The notes beneath the pieces are model-generated. The model searched no databases, was not told where the DNA came from, and worked only from the letters and a program-made list of their open reading frames with translations. Shown here in pieces: positions 6,800-14,301 of a stretch of 22,417 bases of DNA (the first letter of the stretch is position 1; each line of letters opens with the position of its first letter). The stretch is from positions 1 to 22,417 of the IMG/VR virus record IMGVR_UViG_3300044535_003369. One strand, written 5' to 3'. This stretch comes from a virus. Made by a program: the position numbers and the translations under genes.

Positions 6800-7486
6800 A
6801 TGGACCTAGTTTATATTTGCGGTCCTGGAGATAACGAAGAGCTTAGGTATTCTATTAGGTCTGCCGTTAAAAATTTAAAGTTTGATAACCTTTGGGTAGT
6901 TGGTGGAAAGCCAGGCTGGTATGCGGGAAATCATTTAGAAGTTATTCAAAACAAATCTAAATATGTAAATGCCAGGAATAATCTTAGAGCTATTTGCAAT
7001 TCTCCAGAAATATCAAGCTCTTTTATTTTAATGAATGATGATTTTTATATTATAAGTAAAGTTGATAATGTGCCTTACATGCACGGAGGATCATTATTTA
7101 AAAAAATATCTAGATATCAAGAATTAACTGGAGACACAAGATATGTTTTAATGCTAAAGAAAACTTTCGCCAACCTGTCTCGCAGATTTGGCAATGATGT
7201 TTTAGACTATGAATTGCACGTCCCAATGGTTATGGAAAAAGAAAAACTTTTAAAAATAATAGACGTTCCAGATTTATGGAGATCAAGATACGGAAATGTT
7301 TTTAATGTTGGTGGAATAGAAATGGATGATGTTAAGTTATATTCTTCTGGTGTTTTTGCAAAAAAAATAAGTGAAGTAGACATATTAAAGTATGACTATC
7401 TATCTAGCAATGACGACTCTTTTGAAGAAATGAAACAAACAATTTTAGATGTTTACTTTACAAACAAAACAGTCTATGAGCTTTAA
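6800..7486 (+). CDS. Stealth-like/GT-A sugar(-phosphate) transferase, 228 aa
   Basis: GAGGAG lies 6 bases before ATG 6800. The chain opens with DLVYICGPGDNEELRYSIRS, resembling the DxVyxWvxGxD and LRYSxRS segments of Stealth hexose-1-phosphate transferases. LWVVGGKPGW follows, then the acidic FILMNDDFYI (NDD 79-81) and YELHVPMVMEK (137-147), where stealth-type proteins have a conserved His-Pro region. It is shorter than capsule Stealth proteins (~300+ aa). A generic GT-A transferase is the alternative. The TAA overlaps the convergent GT4 stop at TTAA (7483-7486). Confidence 0.68.
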   Translation: MDLVYICGPGDNEELRYSIRSAVKNLKFDNLWVVGGKPGWYAGNHLEVIQNKSKYVNARNNLRAICNSPEISSSFILMNDDFYIISKVDNVPYMHGGSLFKKISRYQELTGDTRYVLMLKKTFANLSRRFGNDVLDYELHVPMVMEKEKLLKIIDVPDLWRSRYGNVFNVGGIEMDDVKLYSSGVFAKKISEVDILKYDYLSSNDDSFEEMKQTILDVYFTNKTVYEL

Positions 7487-8532
7487 CGATTTACTCTAGA
7501 AGCTCTAGCTACAGCTTTTTGCCTTATAGAGTTATTTACTGGCTTTTTTATTTGACTAATAAATTTTGAAAATTGTTCTAGCTCTTTTTCTTGTCTAGAG
7601 TAAAGCCATTCTGCTCTAGCTCTTGCATTTAAGCTATAAGAGTCATAATTATTTTCTATTAGATCTATTCCATTTGCTGTTTCTACTACGTTTAATGGAC
7701 TTACTAGGACTGCTGCATCCCCAATTCCCTCTCTTACATGTGGGGTGTCTACGTGAACGGTAGGAATTCCATATCCCGCAGCCTCAATAGCCGACATCCC
7801 ATAGGTTTCATACATAGATGGAACTAAAAGAATTCTTGTTTGTTCAAAATATTTATAAACATCTTTAGGGTCTACTCTTGGATGTAGTTCTACATTTGGT
7901 AACTTGGATGCACGTTCTTCAAGGTTCGAAATACCATGAGTTGGCTCAGCTGGAGATCTAACAATAATAAATCTTTTATTAGGATACAGTTTGGCAAGCT
8001 CAAGCACAACCTCTACCCCCTTGTTTAGCAGTGAAGACAAAACTGTATACGCATCCCCAGTTGGTCCTGTTTTTTCTGGAAGTGGGCTAATCGGAGGATG
8101 AACTACCATTGCGTTTGGCTCTCCCCATTGCCTTGCAGAGGTTTCAGTATTGTATACTGCATAATCAGCATAAACCACTCCTTCTCGAATTCCTCTTCCA
8201 TATTTTGGCGGGGTATGAACACTTACTATTGATACCGCCCCCATAGCATTGGCTGCTAAAACTGCTGGAAGAGAAAGTTCATTTTGGGCAATTATAACAT
8301 TGGCATTAAGATCTTTAAGCTGCTCTGCAATTGGAGATGGATTTGCATTTATATTAAGAACATCTGGAGTATTTATTTGAGTAACACGTATTCCATCAAT
8401 GTAATATTCAGCTTGAGTATTTGTTAAGACGACCCTTTCGCCTTTAATAGCAGTCATTGATCTATGAAGAGATACTTCTCCGCCCATATTCCAAAGCGGT
8501 GGATAGCCATGTGATAATGCAACTGTTGTCAT
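7483..8532 (-). CDS. GT4-type glycosyltransferase, 349 aa
   Basis: A GT-B fold retaining transferase. The N-terminal domain contains GYPPLWNMGGEVSL (9-22, glycine loop), and the C-terminal domain contains VPSMYETYGMSAIEAAGYGIPTV, where E242 and E250 form the E-x7-E donor-binding motif of GT4. It ends with a basic tail (RQKAVARASRVNR). It is the last gene of the minus-strand operon and shares a 4-base convergent overlap with the Stealth-like gene. It probably adds a sugar to the glycan built by neighbouring enzymes. Confidence 0.88.
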   Translation of the reverse strand: MTTVALSHGYPPLWNMGGEVSLHRSMTAIKGERVVLTNTQAEYYIDGIRVTQINTPDVLNINANPSPIAEQLKDLNANVIIAQNELSLPAVLAANAMGAVSIVSVHTPPKYGRGIREGVVYADYAVYNTETSARQWGEPNAMVVHPPISPLPEKTGPTGDAYTVLSSLLNKGVEVVLELAKLYPNKRFIIVRSPAEPTHGISNLEERASKLPNVELHPRVDPKDVYKYFEQTRILLVPSMYETYGMSAIEAAGYGIPTVHVDTPHVREGIGDAAVLVSPLNVVETANGIDLIENNYDSYSLNARARAEWLYSRQEKELEQFSKFISQIKKPVNNSIRQKAVARASRVNR

Positions 8533-8534
8533 TT

Positions 8535-9191
8535 TTAATTTCTATACCTTTCGTGTTTTGTATTTACCCAAACCTGATCCTGAATACTCCAACCCCATTG
8601 ATAACTAACATCTACCAAAGAAAATCCAAGGTCTTGCATTATAGTCATAACCTCTAAGTTGTTTGACGGCTCTCCCCAAGCAGCCCTTTCTGGAGTTTCA
8701 GTTTCAATGTGAGCAACCAGCACGTCTTTCATCAAGTCGCCCATCCCCATAATAGTTGGAACAGAGTGTCCCTCAACATCTATTTTTAAAACATCGGTTA
8801 TTCCTGGTTCAATTATAGCATCTAGCCTAGTAACGTCGACATTAACAATTGTGCTTTCTGCTTGATACGCTTTTGATCTTATTAACTCAAGCGAAGATGA
8901 TCCCAAAAAATCTGCATCTTTCATTTTAACAAATTTAGATTTTCCAATAAAGTTAGAAACAGCTATTGGGAAAACTATAAAATTTGGATATTTCTTTTTA
9001 ATTTTATTAGCTGCAGCTTTTCTTGCCTCTATACAAATAACAGCACAATTAGCCTGATTCCCTAATTTTGATAAAATCCATTGAGCATCATCGCCATCAC
9101 GAGATCCTGCATCAATAATTCTAAGAGCATTTCCACCAAAATATTTTTGGTGTGCTTCAATAATTGGCTGAAGCCAAATCTCATTATCCAT
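8535..9191 (-). CDS. FkbM-family SAM-dependent methyltransferase, 218 aa
   Basis: RIIDAGSRDGDDAQW (24-38) is the SAM-binding motif I (Gly-rich loop with DAGSRDGDD in place of the more common G.N.G), and the diagnostic FkbM stretch DVLKIDVEGHSVPTIMG lies at 133-149. FkbM enzymes O-methylate sugars and polyketides. The ATG follows the cytidylyltransferase TAA with no gap. The glycan context suggests O-methylation of a sugar. Confidence 0.9.
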   Translation of the reverse strand: MDNEIWLQPIIEAHQKYFGGNALRIIDAGSRDGDDAQWILSKLGNQANCAVICIEARKAAANKIKKKYPNFIVFPIAVSNFIGKSKFVKMKDADFLGSSSLELIRSKAYQAESTIVNVDVTRLDAIIEPGITDVLKIDVEGHSVPTIMGMGDLMKDVLVAHIETETPERAAWGEPSNNLEVMTIMQDLGFSLVDVSYQWGWSIQDQVWVNTKHERYRN

Positions 9192-9629
9192 TTATGTGGG
9201 ATTCTGTTCGACTTGGCTGTTAATTAAAAGAGTTGTGCTAATGCCTGGCGTTCTTTGCATATAAAGCAAACTAATTCCTTGGTCATCCATCCAGGACAGA
9301 CTAGGAATTCTAAGCTGGTAAGCTAGATCACGGTCAACCCAGTCAAAACTAGCAACGTAAACATCTGGATTATTATAAACTATTTGCTCATCTTGTTTTT
9401 CTGGTCCATGCCAAAGGATAACCTCATCTGCCAATCCAGTAGCAATAACGTCATCTACACGCTCTTGCTGTGTCCTTGCAGGGACACGCTTGTACTCTGA
9501 CATAAACTTATCAGTGTTAACCGCCACTATAAGGTGGCCATCTGGGCCAGCCAATTTGCGAGCCAAAGTAAGAGCGTTTATGTGACCAGCATGAAGTAGG
9601 TCAAAACCGCCTGGGTAAAGCAGCTTCAC
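9192..9629 (-). CDS. Cytidylyltransferase-like nucleotidyltransferase, 145 aa
   Basis: GGFDLLHAGH with H13 and H16 is the HxGH nucleotide-binding motif at the N-terminus. RTPGISTT (126-133) near the C-terminus matches the RTxGISTT signature of TagD/CTP:glycerol-3-phosphate and related cytidylyltransferases. Size fits that family (~130-150 aa). It likely makes a CDP-alcohol or CDP-/ADP-sugar for glycan decoration. The TAA abuts the FkbM start and its start overlaps the GT-A gene upstream by 4 bases. Confidence 0.88.
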   Translation of the reverse strand: MKLLYPGGFDLLHAGHINALTLARKLAGPDGHLIVAVNTDKFMSEYKRVPARTQQERVDDVIATGLADEVILWHGPEKQDEQIVYNNPDVYVASFDWVDRDLAYQLRIPSLSWMDDQGISLLYMQRTPGISTTLLINSQVEQNPT

Positions 9630-10210
9630 TGTTCCCCCCAGCGACTAGCAAACAGGGCACCATCACGTGGAATGTCGTCAGCAAACATTGTTGTTCCCCA
9701 GTTTTCGTAGTCAGTTGTACGAACGTGGATAGGCTCAACTTCCGTGGCCTTGAGTCGTAGTCCAGCTTGCTTTGCACGGTGATATAGATCATCGTCACCA
9801 TGCCACCAAACAAACTGCTCATCCAGACGTATAGTTCCAGCACGAAGACCGAAGCAAGCCCCAGAAAACGGACTGTGAACATATGGGCCGTAATTTTTAG
9901 ACCAAATAAGATCGTTGTCCTCTAGCTCATCTAGAAGTTCGTTGATCATTTCAACCGACATTCCAAGGTCGTCGTTTAGTACCAGAACTGGTGCATTTGG
10001 CATTGTCTTTGTAACATAATCAATACCAAGATTCCACCAATATGTAATTGACATTTTGTCCCAGCCATCAAGCTCTATTGCTCCTGGTACTGGCTTTGCA
10101 TTCTCCCATGTTCGGACAATGACTGGTGTGATACCAGCCTCAAGAAGAATATCAATCAACGGCCAAAGAGTTTTTCTTTCAGTACGAGTTGGGATAACTG
10201 CAAAAGTCAT
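9626..10210 (-). CDS. GT-A fold glycosyltransferase, 194 aa
   Basis: The chain starts with FAVIPTRTER, a GT2-like first strand, followed by LVLNDDLGMS (NDD 79-81, the DxD-equivalent metal site) and a late WWHGDDDLYHRAKQAG (135-150), where an acidic catalytic segment is expected. At 194 residues it is a minimal catalytic domain. It is coupled by ATGA to the neighbouring GT-A gene, and the pair may act successively or as a heteromer. Donor and acceptor unknown. Confidence 0.78.
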   Translation of the reverse strand: MTFAVIPTRTERKTLWPLIDILLEAGITPVIVRTWENAKPVPGAIELDGWDKMSITYWWNLGIDYVTKTMPNAPVLVLNDDLGMSVEMINELLDELEDNDLIWSKNYGPYVHSPFSGACFGLRAGTIRLDEQFVWWHGDDDLYHRAKQAGLRLKATEVEPIHVRTTDYENWGTTMFADDIPRDGALFASRWGEQ

Positions 10211-10878
10211 TTTTGAAGTGCCTGTTTTGCAATTTGAAGACCATCCCCATCACGCCAAGTTTCAAATGCAATTCTGTCCAGCTCACGCTTGTCTTTGTCG
10301 TTAGCCTCTTGGTAGGTCTCATCATCTGGGGCTGCCTTATTCCAGCGGTGGAGGTGACTTAGTTTTACATCTGGTAGATAAATAAACTCTGTAAGCTTTC
10401 CAAGCTCTCTCCAGGCATTGTCAAGGAATAGATGTCTACTTGTTGGTAATCCTAGCCATCCTAAGCGATGATACATCTCCATCGGAACGACAACGTGTGT
10501 TGGAAGGTCCTGACCATGCAAGTGCTCTAGTCCATCGCTACCGTATACCACCCCAAGTTCAGGCAAAGCTTTTACCATTGTCTCATCCCAGCCAATTGTT
10601 TCTGGAAGAACGTCATCTCCAAGAATTGCAACGTGAGTAAAGTTTTCTTTAGATGCTATCTCTGCCAATTCATTTAAAGATGCTGTAAAGAATATCCTTG
10701 GGCCAGTAACGTACCTAACCTTTTCTAAGGCTGGATAAACGTGGTCATCATCTTCATCAATTCTTGCAAGGATTTCGTAATCTAGTTTACAAGTTTCTTT
10801 TACGGCTTTTGCCAATCTTTCTAGATTGTGAGGTCTACCACGTGTGGGAACTGTAATTGCTAATTTAAAATTACTCAT
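10207..10878 (-). CDS. GT-A fold (GT2-like) glycosyltransferase, 223 aa
   Basis: AITVPTRGRPHNLERL (7-22) is the typical GT2 first strand and P-loop-like nucleotide-binding segment. It is followed by RIDEDDD (39-45) and ILGDDVLPE (85-93), both candidate metal-binding acidic motifs. Late residues YLPDVKLSHLHRW resemble the acceptor-side helix of such enzymes. It overlaps the downstream gene and the upstream membrane protein by ATGA each. Composition is GC-richer than the plus-strand glycan genes. Confidence 0.8.
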   Translation of the reverse strand: MSNFKLAITVPTRGRPHNLERLAKAVKETCKLDYEILARIDEDDDHVYPALEKVRYVTGPRIFFTASLNELAEIASKENFTHVAILGDDVLPETIGWDETMVKALPELGVVYGSDGLEHLHGQDLPTHVVVPMEMYHRLGWLGLPTSRHLFLDNAWRELGKLTEFIYLPDVKLSHLHRWNKAAPDDETYQEANDKDKRELDRIAFETWRDGDGLQIAKQALQK

Positions 10879-11465
10879 AGCTTAATCGCCTTGGCAAATA
10901 CAACTCTAGATGCCATCTTAGAGGCGGCAATAATTGCAATAGGAGCAGCAACACTCAGGACAGTTCCTGCCCACATTCGTGGTTCAAGGTAGTTCCATTC
11001 CCAAAAATCAAAAGTGTGAAAAGCGTTAGCAAGAACAGCAATACCACCAAACATAATCATTCCAACAATAGCTCCAAAAGTTTTTTCTGGTTGTCCAGAC
11101 TCATTCATTCTAGATGCAAGAACAAGATAGGCAACCAAGAACAGCAGGTACATAAGCTCGATAAAGAAGAAGAACAGCCCTGCCATCCAAGCTTGAGATA
11201 GTCCAACAAATTGTGCTACAGCTGTAATTCCATTAAACGAAACAATTGCGGAAGAAATAAAAGCAAAGCCAATACCAATAAGCCAAGACCAAAGGATGAG
11301 CTTTTGATCAACCTGAATTCTTGGGGCACGTTTTGATTCCTGAAGCTCATATCTTTGACGCTTAGTATCTTCTACACGTCTAACAGTGGCTTCTACTCCA
11401 TTTGTATAATTTGCTCTCTCAGCAAGTAGTTTTTGTCTATCTCTAAATGACCTTGGATTACTCAT
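10875..11465 (-). CDS. Four-helix integral membrane protein, 196 aa
   Basis: A basic cytoplasmic N-terminus (SFRDRQKLLAER ... KRQRYELQESKR) of ~50 residues precedes hydrophobic helices at about 57-78, 92-118, 130-150 and 165-182. No transporter or enzyme motif is visible; the overall shape recalls SpdB/DUF2637-like four-span proteins of actinobacterial mobile elements, without a clear match. It is the first gene of the minus operon. Its position before two GT genes allows a role in anchoring the enzymes or in lipid-linked sugar handling, but this is speculative. Confidence 0.72.
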   Translation of the reverse strand: MSNPRSFRDRQKLLAERANYTNGVEATVRRVEDTKRQRYELQESKRAPRIQVDQKLILWSWLIGIGFAFISSAIVSFNGITAVAQFVGLSQAWMAGLFFFFIELMYLLFLVAYLVLASRMNESGQPEKTFGAIVGMIMFGGIAVLANAFHTFDFWEWNYLEPRMWAGTVLSVAAPIAIIAASKMASRVVFAKAIKL

Positions 11466-11474
11466 AATGATTAC

Positions 11475-11503
11475 ATTATACCACTAAAAAGAGCTTTGTC
11501 CAA
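11475..11503 (-). promoter_or_regulatory. Sigma70-like promoter of the minus-strand glycan operon
   Basis: On the minus strand TTGGAC (11498-11503) and TATAAT (11475-11480) are 17 bases apart. The -10 ends 9 bases before ATG 11465, so the transcript would have at most a few leader bases and no ribosome-binding site. It lies back to back with the Hsp20 promoter. Confidence 0.7.
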
Positions 11504-11507
11504 CTTA

Positions 11508-11516
11508 TGATATAAT
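11508..11516 (+). promoter_or_regulatory. Extended -10 promoter for hsp20
   Basis: TGA-TATAAT (11508-11516) is 59 bases before the chosen hsp20 start, leaving a leader of about 50 bases with CCTG/CAGG pairing (11524-11536) and AAGGAG. There is no good -35 at the normal distance. Confidence 0.5.
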
Positions 11517-11575
11517 ATATTTACCTGCCCAACAGGGGGGTATTTTAACTCGCTTAATACAAGGAGATGATATAT

Positions 11576-11965
11576 ATGGTTATTACAACACCATTTGGAG
11601 GACTTGGTCTAGATATTGACAAGTTCTTTAGCACAACACCAGCAACAAACACCTACCCACCATACAACGTTGTTAGGATTAATGACGACAAGATCGTAAT
11701 GGAGTTTGCGGTAGCTGGATTCAAAAAGGATGAGATCAGCATTACTGCTGAAAAAAATGTCCTATCTATAAACGCAGAAAAGCCAGACGCTGACGACAAG
11801 AAATACCTACATAAAGGTATTGCTGCTCGTAGGTTTACTCGCTCATTCTCGCTACCAGAATACTATGAGGTAGATTCCGCTGGATTTGAGGACGGTATTC
11901 TGTATGTTTATTTGGTAAGGAACATCCCAGAAGAGAAAAAGCCAAAATCAATTCGCATTCGTTAA
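11576..11965 (+). CDS. Small heat-shock protein, Hsp20/alpha-crystallin family, 129 aa
   Basis: An ATP-independent holdase chaperone. The alpha-crystallin domain spans about residues 27-120: VVRINDDKIVMEFAVAGF, ITAEKNVLSINAEK, a RRFTRSFSLPE stretch and DGILYVYLVRNIPEE, where GILxVxL is diagnostic. The C-terminus carries IRI, the IxI oligomerisation motif. I prefer ATG 11576 because AAGGAG at 11561-11566 lies 9 bases upstream. The alternative ATG 11567 touches that site. Phage sHSPs are known in T4-like cyanophages, where they may assist virion assembly. It is transcribed divergently from the glycan operon. Confidence 0.93.
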   Translation: MVITTPFGGLGLDIDKFFSTTPATNTYPPYNVVRINDDKIVMEFAVAGFKKDEISITAEKNVLSINAEKPDADDKKYLHKGIAARRFTRSFSLPEYYEVDSAGFEDGILYVYLVRNIPEEKKPKSIRIR

Positions 11966-11976
11966 AAACGATGATA

Positions 11977-12020
11977 TCCTATTGGTAGCTTAAGGTTTCC
12001 GAAAGGCCGCTACCTTAGGA
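11977..12020. ncRNA. Imperfect 11-pair stem-loop element
   Basis: TCCTA (11977-11981) and GGTAGC (11984-11989) pair with GCTACC (12009-12014) and TAGGA (12016-12020), with a 2/1 internal loop. The apical part (TTAAGGTTTCCGAAAGGCC) can fold further or offer an alternative TAAGG-CCTTA pairing. It sits between two convergent genes, so a bidirectional terminator is the simplest reading, but no U-run follows on either strand. A structured small RNA is the alternative. Confidence 0.5.
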
Positions 12021-12051
12021 GACAACCTGGGCATGTTGATAAAAGGCCTAT

Positions 12052-12768
12052 TTAATTATACCCAAGAAACTTTTTTTCAAATACATAAGGAACTTTGGGT
12101 TGATAATATTCGTTTGGATTTAAAAGGTTTTGTCTAGCACTTCTCTCTTGAAAAGTCATTTGATTAAAAAATGAAACAAAAGTAATTCTAGTACCACTTA
12201 TAACTGGATGAACCTTGTGTTCTAAATTATATGCAGAGGGAAATAAGAAAAGCTGGTTTGCTTTAGGTTTAATTTTAACTCCAAAATGAATAAAGTCTAG
12301 CTCTCCGCCTTCATAGCTGTCTGTTGGGTAATACACCATAGATGTTGTTCTGGGGGTTGCAAAAGAATCATCTGAGTGCATCCCAAAAAATTCACCAGGA
12401 CCTTCAAATTTTGTAATTCTCATAGACTCAATGCTGTGAGGCTCAAGGTTCCAGTGTGCTAGGTATGAATCTACTACCTCTTCAAATGCATTGGATATTT
12501 CTGGATGGTGTTGTATCCAGCATGTTTTGCTTTTTTTGCCATGATCTTGATCTAAATAATCTTCTCTTATCCACTTTACATCATCTTCAGGAGATGCCTC
12601 TGTTTCCCAAAAATTATCAGAGTCAATCTTATTTATAAAATCCATTGACTCAGGCCAAACATTATCATAAATGTGTACGCCTGGAATTGGAGAAGTAAAC
12701 TTAAACTTATTACCTTTTTTACTTGTTGTGACACTATTTTTGTGGTCTTCTAGCTTTGTGTGATGCAT
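12052..12768 (-). CDS. 2-oxoglutarate/Fe(II) oxygenase, 238 aa
   Basis: The P4H-like double-stranded beta-helix carries H131-x-D133 (GMHSDDS), distal H187 (HKVHPV) and R194 (SGTR), the 2-oxoglutarate-binding Arg, with GGELDF at about 154-159 as the loop usually preceding. Such enzymes hydroxylate protein side chains, small molecules or glycans. The upstream minus-strand GAGGAG is 3 bases before ATG, closer than ideal. It is a separate transcription unit from the glycan operons. Confidence 0.9.
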   Translation of the reverse strand: MHHTKLEDHKNSVTTSKKGNKFKFTSPIPGVHIYDNVWPESMDFINKIDSDNFWETEASPEDDVKWIREDYLDQDHGKKSKTCWIQHHPEISNAFEEVVDSYLAHWNLEPHSIESMRITKFEGPGEFFGMHSDDSFATPRTTSMVYYPTDSYEGGELDFIHFGVKIKPKANQLFLFPSAYNLEHKVHPVISGTRITFVSFFNQMTFQERSARQNLLNPNEYYQPKVPYVFEKKFLGYN

Positions 12769-12787
12769 AAGCTCCTCTTTATAAACA

Positions 12788-12796
12788 ATTATAGCA
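12788..12796 (-). promoter_or_regulatory. Extended -10 promoter for the 12768 oxygenase
   Basis: On the minus strand TGC-TATAAT spans 12796-12788, 19 bases before ATG 12768, leaving a short leader that contains GAGGAG. It overlaps the divergent promoter region of the 12817 gene, so the two are likely co-ordinated. Confidence 0.55.
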
Positions 12797-12801
12797 TAAC
12801 C

Positions 12802-12810
12802 TGATATAAT
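12802..12810 (+). promoter_or_regulatory. Extended -10 with leaderless ATG at 12817
   Basis: TGA-TATAAT (12802-12810) ends exactly 6 bases before ATG 12817, and there is no ribosome-binding site. The +1 would fall on or next to the start codon. Confidence 0.65.
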
Positions 12811-12816
12811 AATACT

Positions 12817-13350
12817 ATGCCATATAGTGTTGGAGAAAAAGGATCATACGGTTGCTCAGGCTACCCTGCAGTTAAGGATGACGATGGTCAGGTTATGGGT
12901 TGTCATGACACAGCTGAAGAAGCTGGGGCACAGATTGCAGCCATTGAAGCTAACGAAAAAGGTATAGGCATTAAAAATCCAGAGGAGTGGCCAGGAACTG
13001 CTATAAAGGCAGCGACAGATAAAGATGGTATGGGATCTGCTATTGGACAACCAGAACCAGCATCTAAAAAACCTTCTGCATTAAAGAAACCAAAGAAAAA
13101 GCCTAAGACAAGTGTAGGCGGCGCTGGAGGAGACCCAACTGGTGCCATCGCAACTACAAATGGCGGTTCGTCCATGGGAACTAAAGCTGATGAAAAACAA
13201 TCTCCATGCTGGGATGGCTATGTCCAGCGTGGAATGAAGCCAGGAGAAAATGGCAGAATGGTTCCTAACTGTGTTCCAGTAGCCAAGTCAGATTCAATCT
13301 GGCACAATTTCGGAAAAGATTATACATCTTCTACAACACTAAAATGGTAA
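12817..13350 (+). CDS. Small phage protein with two Cys-containing modules, 177 aa
   Basis: The N-terminal module (residues ~1-48) has YGCSGYPAVKDDDG, MGCHDTAEEAGAQIAAIEAN. This short two-cysteine fold is familiar as an accessory segment of phage prohead-protease or capsid-associated proteins. A Lys/Ala/Gly-rich disordered linker follows (KKPSALKKPKKKPK). The C-terminal module is SPCWDGYVQRGMKPGENGRMVPNCVP, a conserved CW.GY....K..GR.VPNCVP pattern of phage proteins. It may be a capsid decoration or packaging accessory. The basic linker could bind DNA. Exact role unknown. Confidence 0.78.
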   Translation: MPYSVGEKGSYGCSGYPAVKDDDGQVMGCHDTAEEAGAQIAAIEANEKGIGIKNPEEWPGTAIKAATDKDGMGSAIGQPEPASKKPSALKKPKKKPKTSVGGAGGDPTGAIATTNGGSSMGTKADEKQSPCWDGYVQRGMKPGENGRMVPNCVPVAKSDSIWHNFGKDYTSSTTLKW

Positions 13351-13353
13351 GTA

Positions 13354-14301
13354 ATGAATGAAAAAATCTTTATCAATATTGCTTCTTATAGAGATCCCAG
13401 CTTAATAATTACAATTAAGTCTGCCTTGCTTCATGCTGCTCATCCAGAAAATTTAGTTTTTGGAATTGGACTACAATATTACGATGATGAAATTCCAGAT
13501 TTAAGCTTTATAAAAAATGAAATAAGAACTTTATTCTATCATCCAGATACCAGACCAGGCGTGGTCAAAGTAAGATATGAAATTTCTGAGCTTATCGCTG
13601 ATGAAAAGTATTTTTTAATGATTGACTCTCATACACTTTTTTATCCAAATTGGGATGAAAGCGCTATTCGTAATTTGACTGCAGCAGAAAAAGAGTCGGG
13701 CCACGATAAAGTAATAGTTTCTGGTAATAACCTTCACGCTAGTGGGAAATTATTTTATTCATACATTTATAAAATAGAGGACGGCCTTGATGATTATCCT
13801 ATTTTAAATTTAATTCCTAAATATTATAAAAAAGAAAAAGAGATCTTTCAACACTATCACTTAGATTGCTCAAGCTTATTTACTTATTCAAATTTTTTAA
13901 CCGATGTTGGCCTGGATAGTCATTCAGACTTTTTACTTGAAGAGCCTTACCTTTCCTGGAAAGCCCACATTTCTGGGTGGGATGTTTACGTTCCAGAATC
14001 CTTGTATCTTTATCAGAGTCCATTTTCCTATTTTAATATTGTCTGGAATAATGATATAGAGTCTAAATCCTATATGAGAAAAGAAACTTCTCCATCAGAC
14101 AAGGATAGGGTTGACATGTTTTCTGCAATGATTTTTAATAAATCACAAACCTATTCTGCAAAAAATCAAAGAAGGTCGGAAGATTCTTTTTGGGAGTTAG
14201 TCGGACAAAAAAACTCCTTTAATAAATTAAAAAAGTCTAAAAAATTTGCTCAACAGCTAAAAAACCACAATATTTTTAATAAGGCTAGTCTAATAAAATG
14301 A
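13354..14301 (+). CDS. GlcNAc-type glycosyltransferase (PF11397-like), copy 1, 315 aa
   Basis: The N-terminus INIASYRDPSLIITIKSAL is typical of the GlcNAc transferase family that modifies Skp1-like hydroxyprolines and bacterial glycans. HPDTRPGVVKVRYEISEL and YFLMIDSHTLFYPNWD follow, with D91-S-H93 as the DxH/DxD metal motif, and LEEPYLSWKAHISGWDVYVPE later. The family usually acts on hydroxyproline, and 2-oxoglutarate oxygenases occur on both sides of it. It starts 3 bases after the preceding stop and is a tandem duplicate of the next gene. Confidence 0.85.
   Translation: MNEKIFINIASYRDPSLIITIKSALLHAAHPENLVFGIGLQYYDDEIPDLSFIKNEIRTLFYHPDTRPGVVKVRYEISELIADEKYFLMIDSHTLFYPNWDESAIRNLTAAEKESGHDKVIVSGNNLHASGKLFYSYIYKIEDGLDDYPILNLIPKYYKKEKEIFQHYHLDCSSLFTYSNFLTDVGLDSHSDFLLEEPYLSWKAHISGWDVYVPESLYLYQSPFSYFNIVWNNDIESKSYMRKETSPSDKDRVDMFSAMIFNKSQTYSAKNQRRSEDSFWELVGQKNSFNKLKKSKKFAQQLKNHNIFNKASLIK

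Noticed and set aside
9601-9882. Minus-strand frame inside the GT-A gene 9626-10210
   Set aside because: Overlaps a gene with clear NDD and WHGDDD motifs in another frame; its composition is shadow-like.
11517-11575. RNA thermometer (ROSE or fourU) in the hsp20 leader
   Set aside because: AAGGAG can pair only weakly with CTCGCTT upstream (three pairs plus mismatch), and no stable SD-masking stem is visible.
12903-13175. Minus-strand, Ala/Pro-rich frame under the 12817 gene
   Set aside because: The opposite strand encodes a coherent two-module protein with a leaderless promoter; this frame results from the Lys/Ala/Gly linker.
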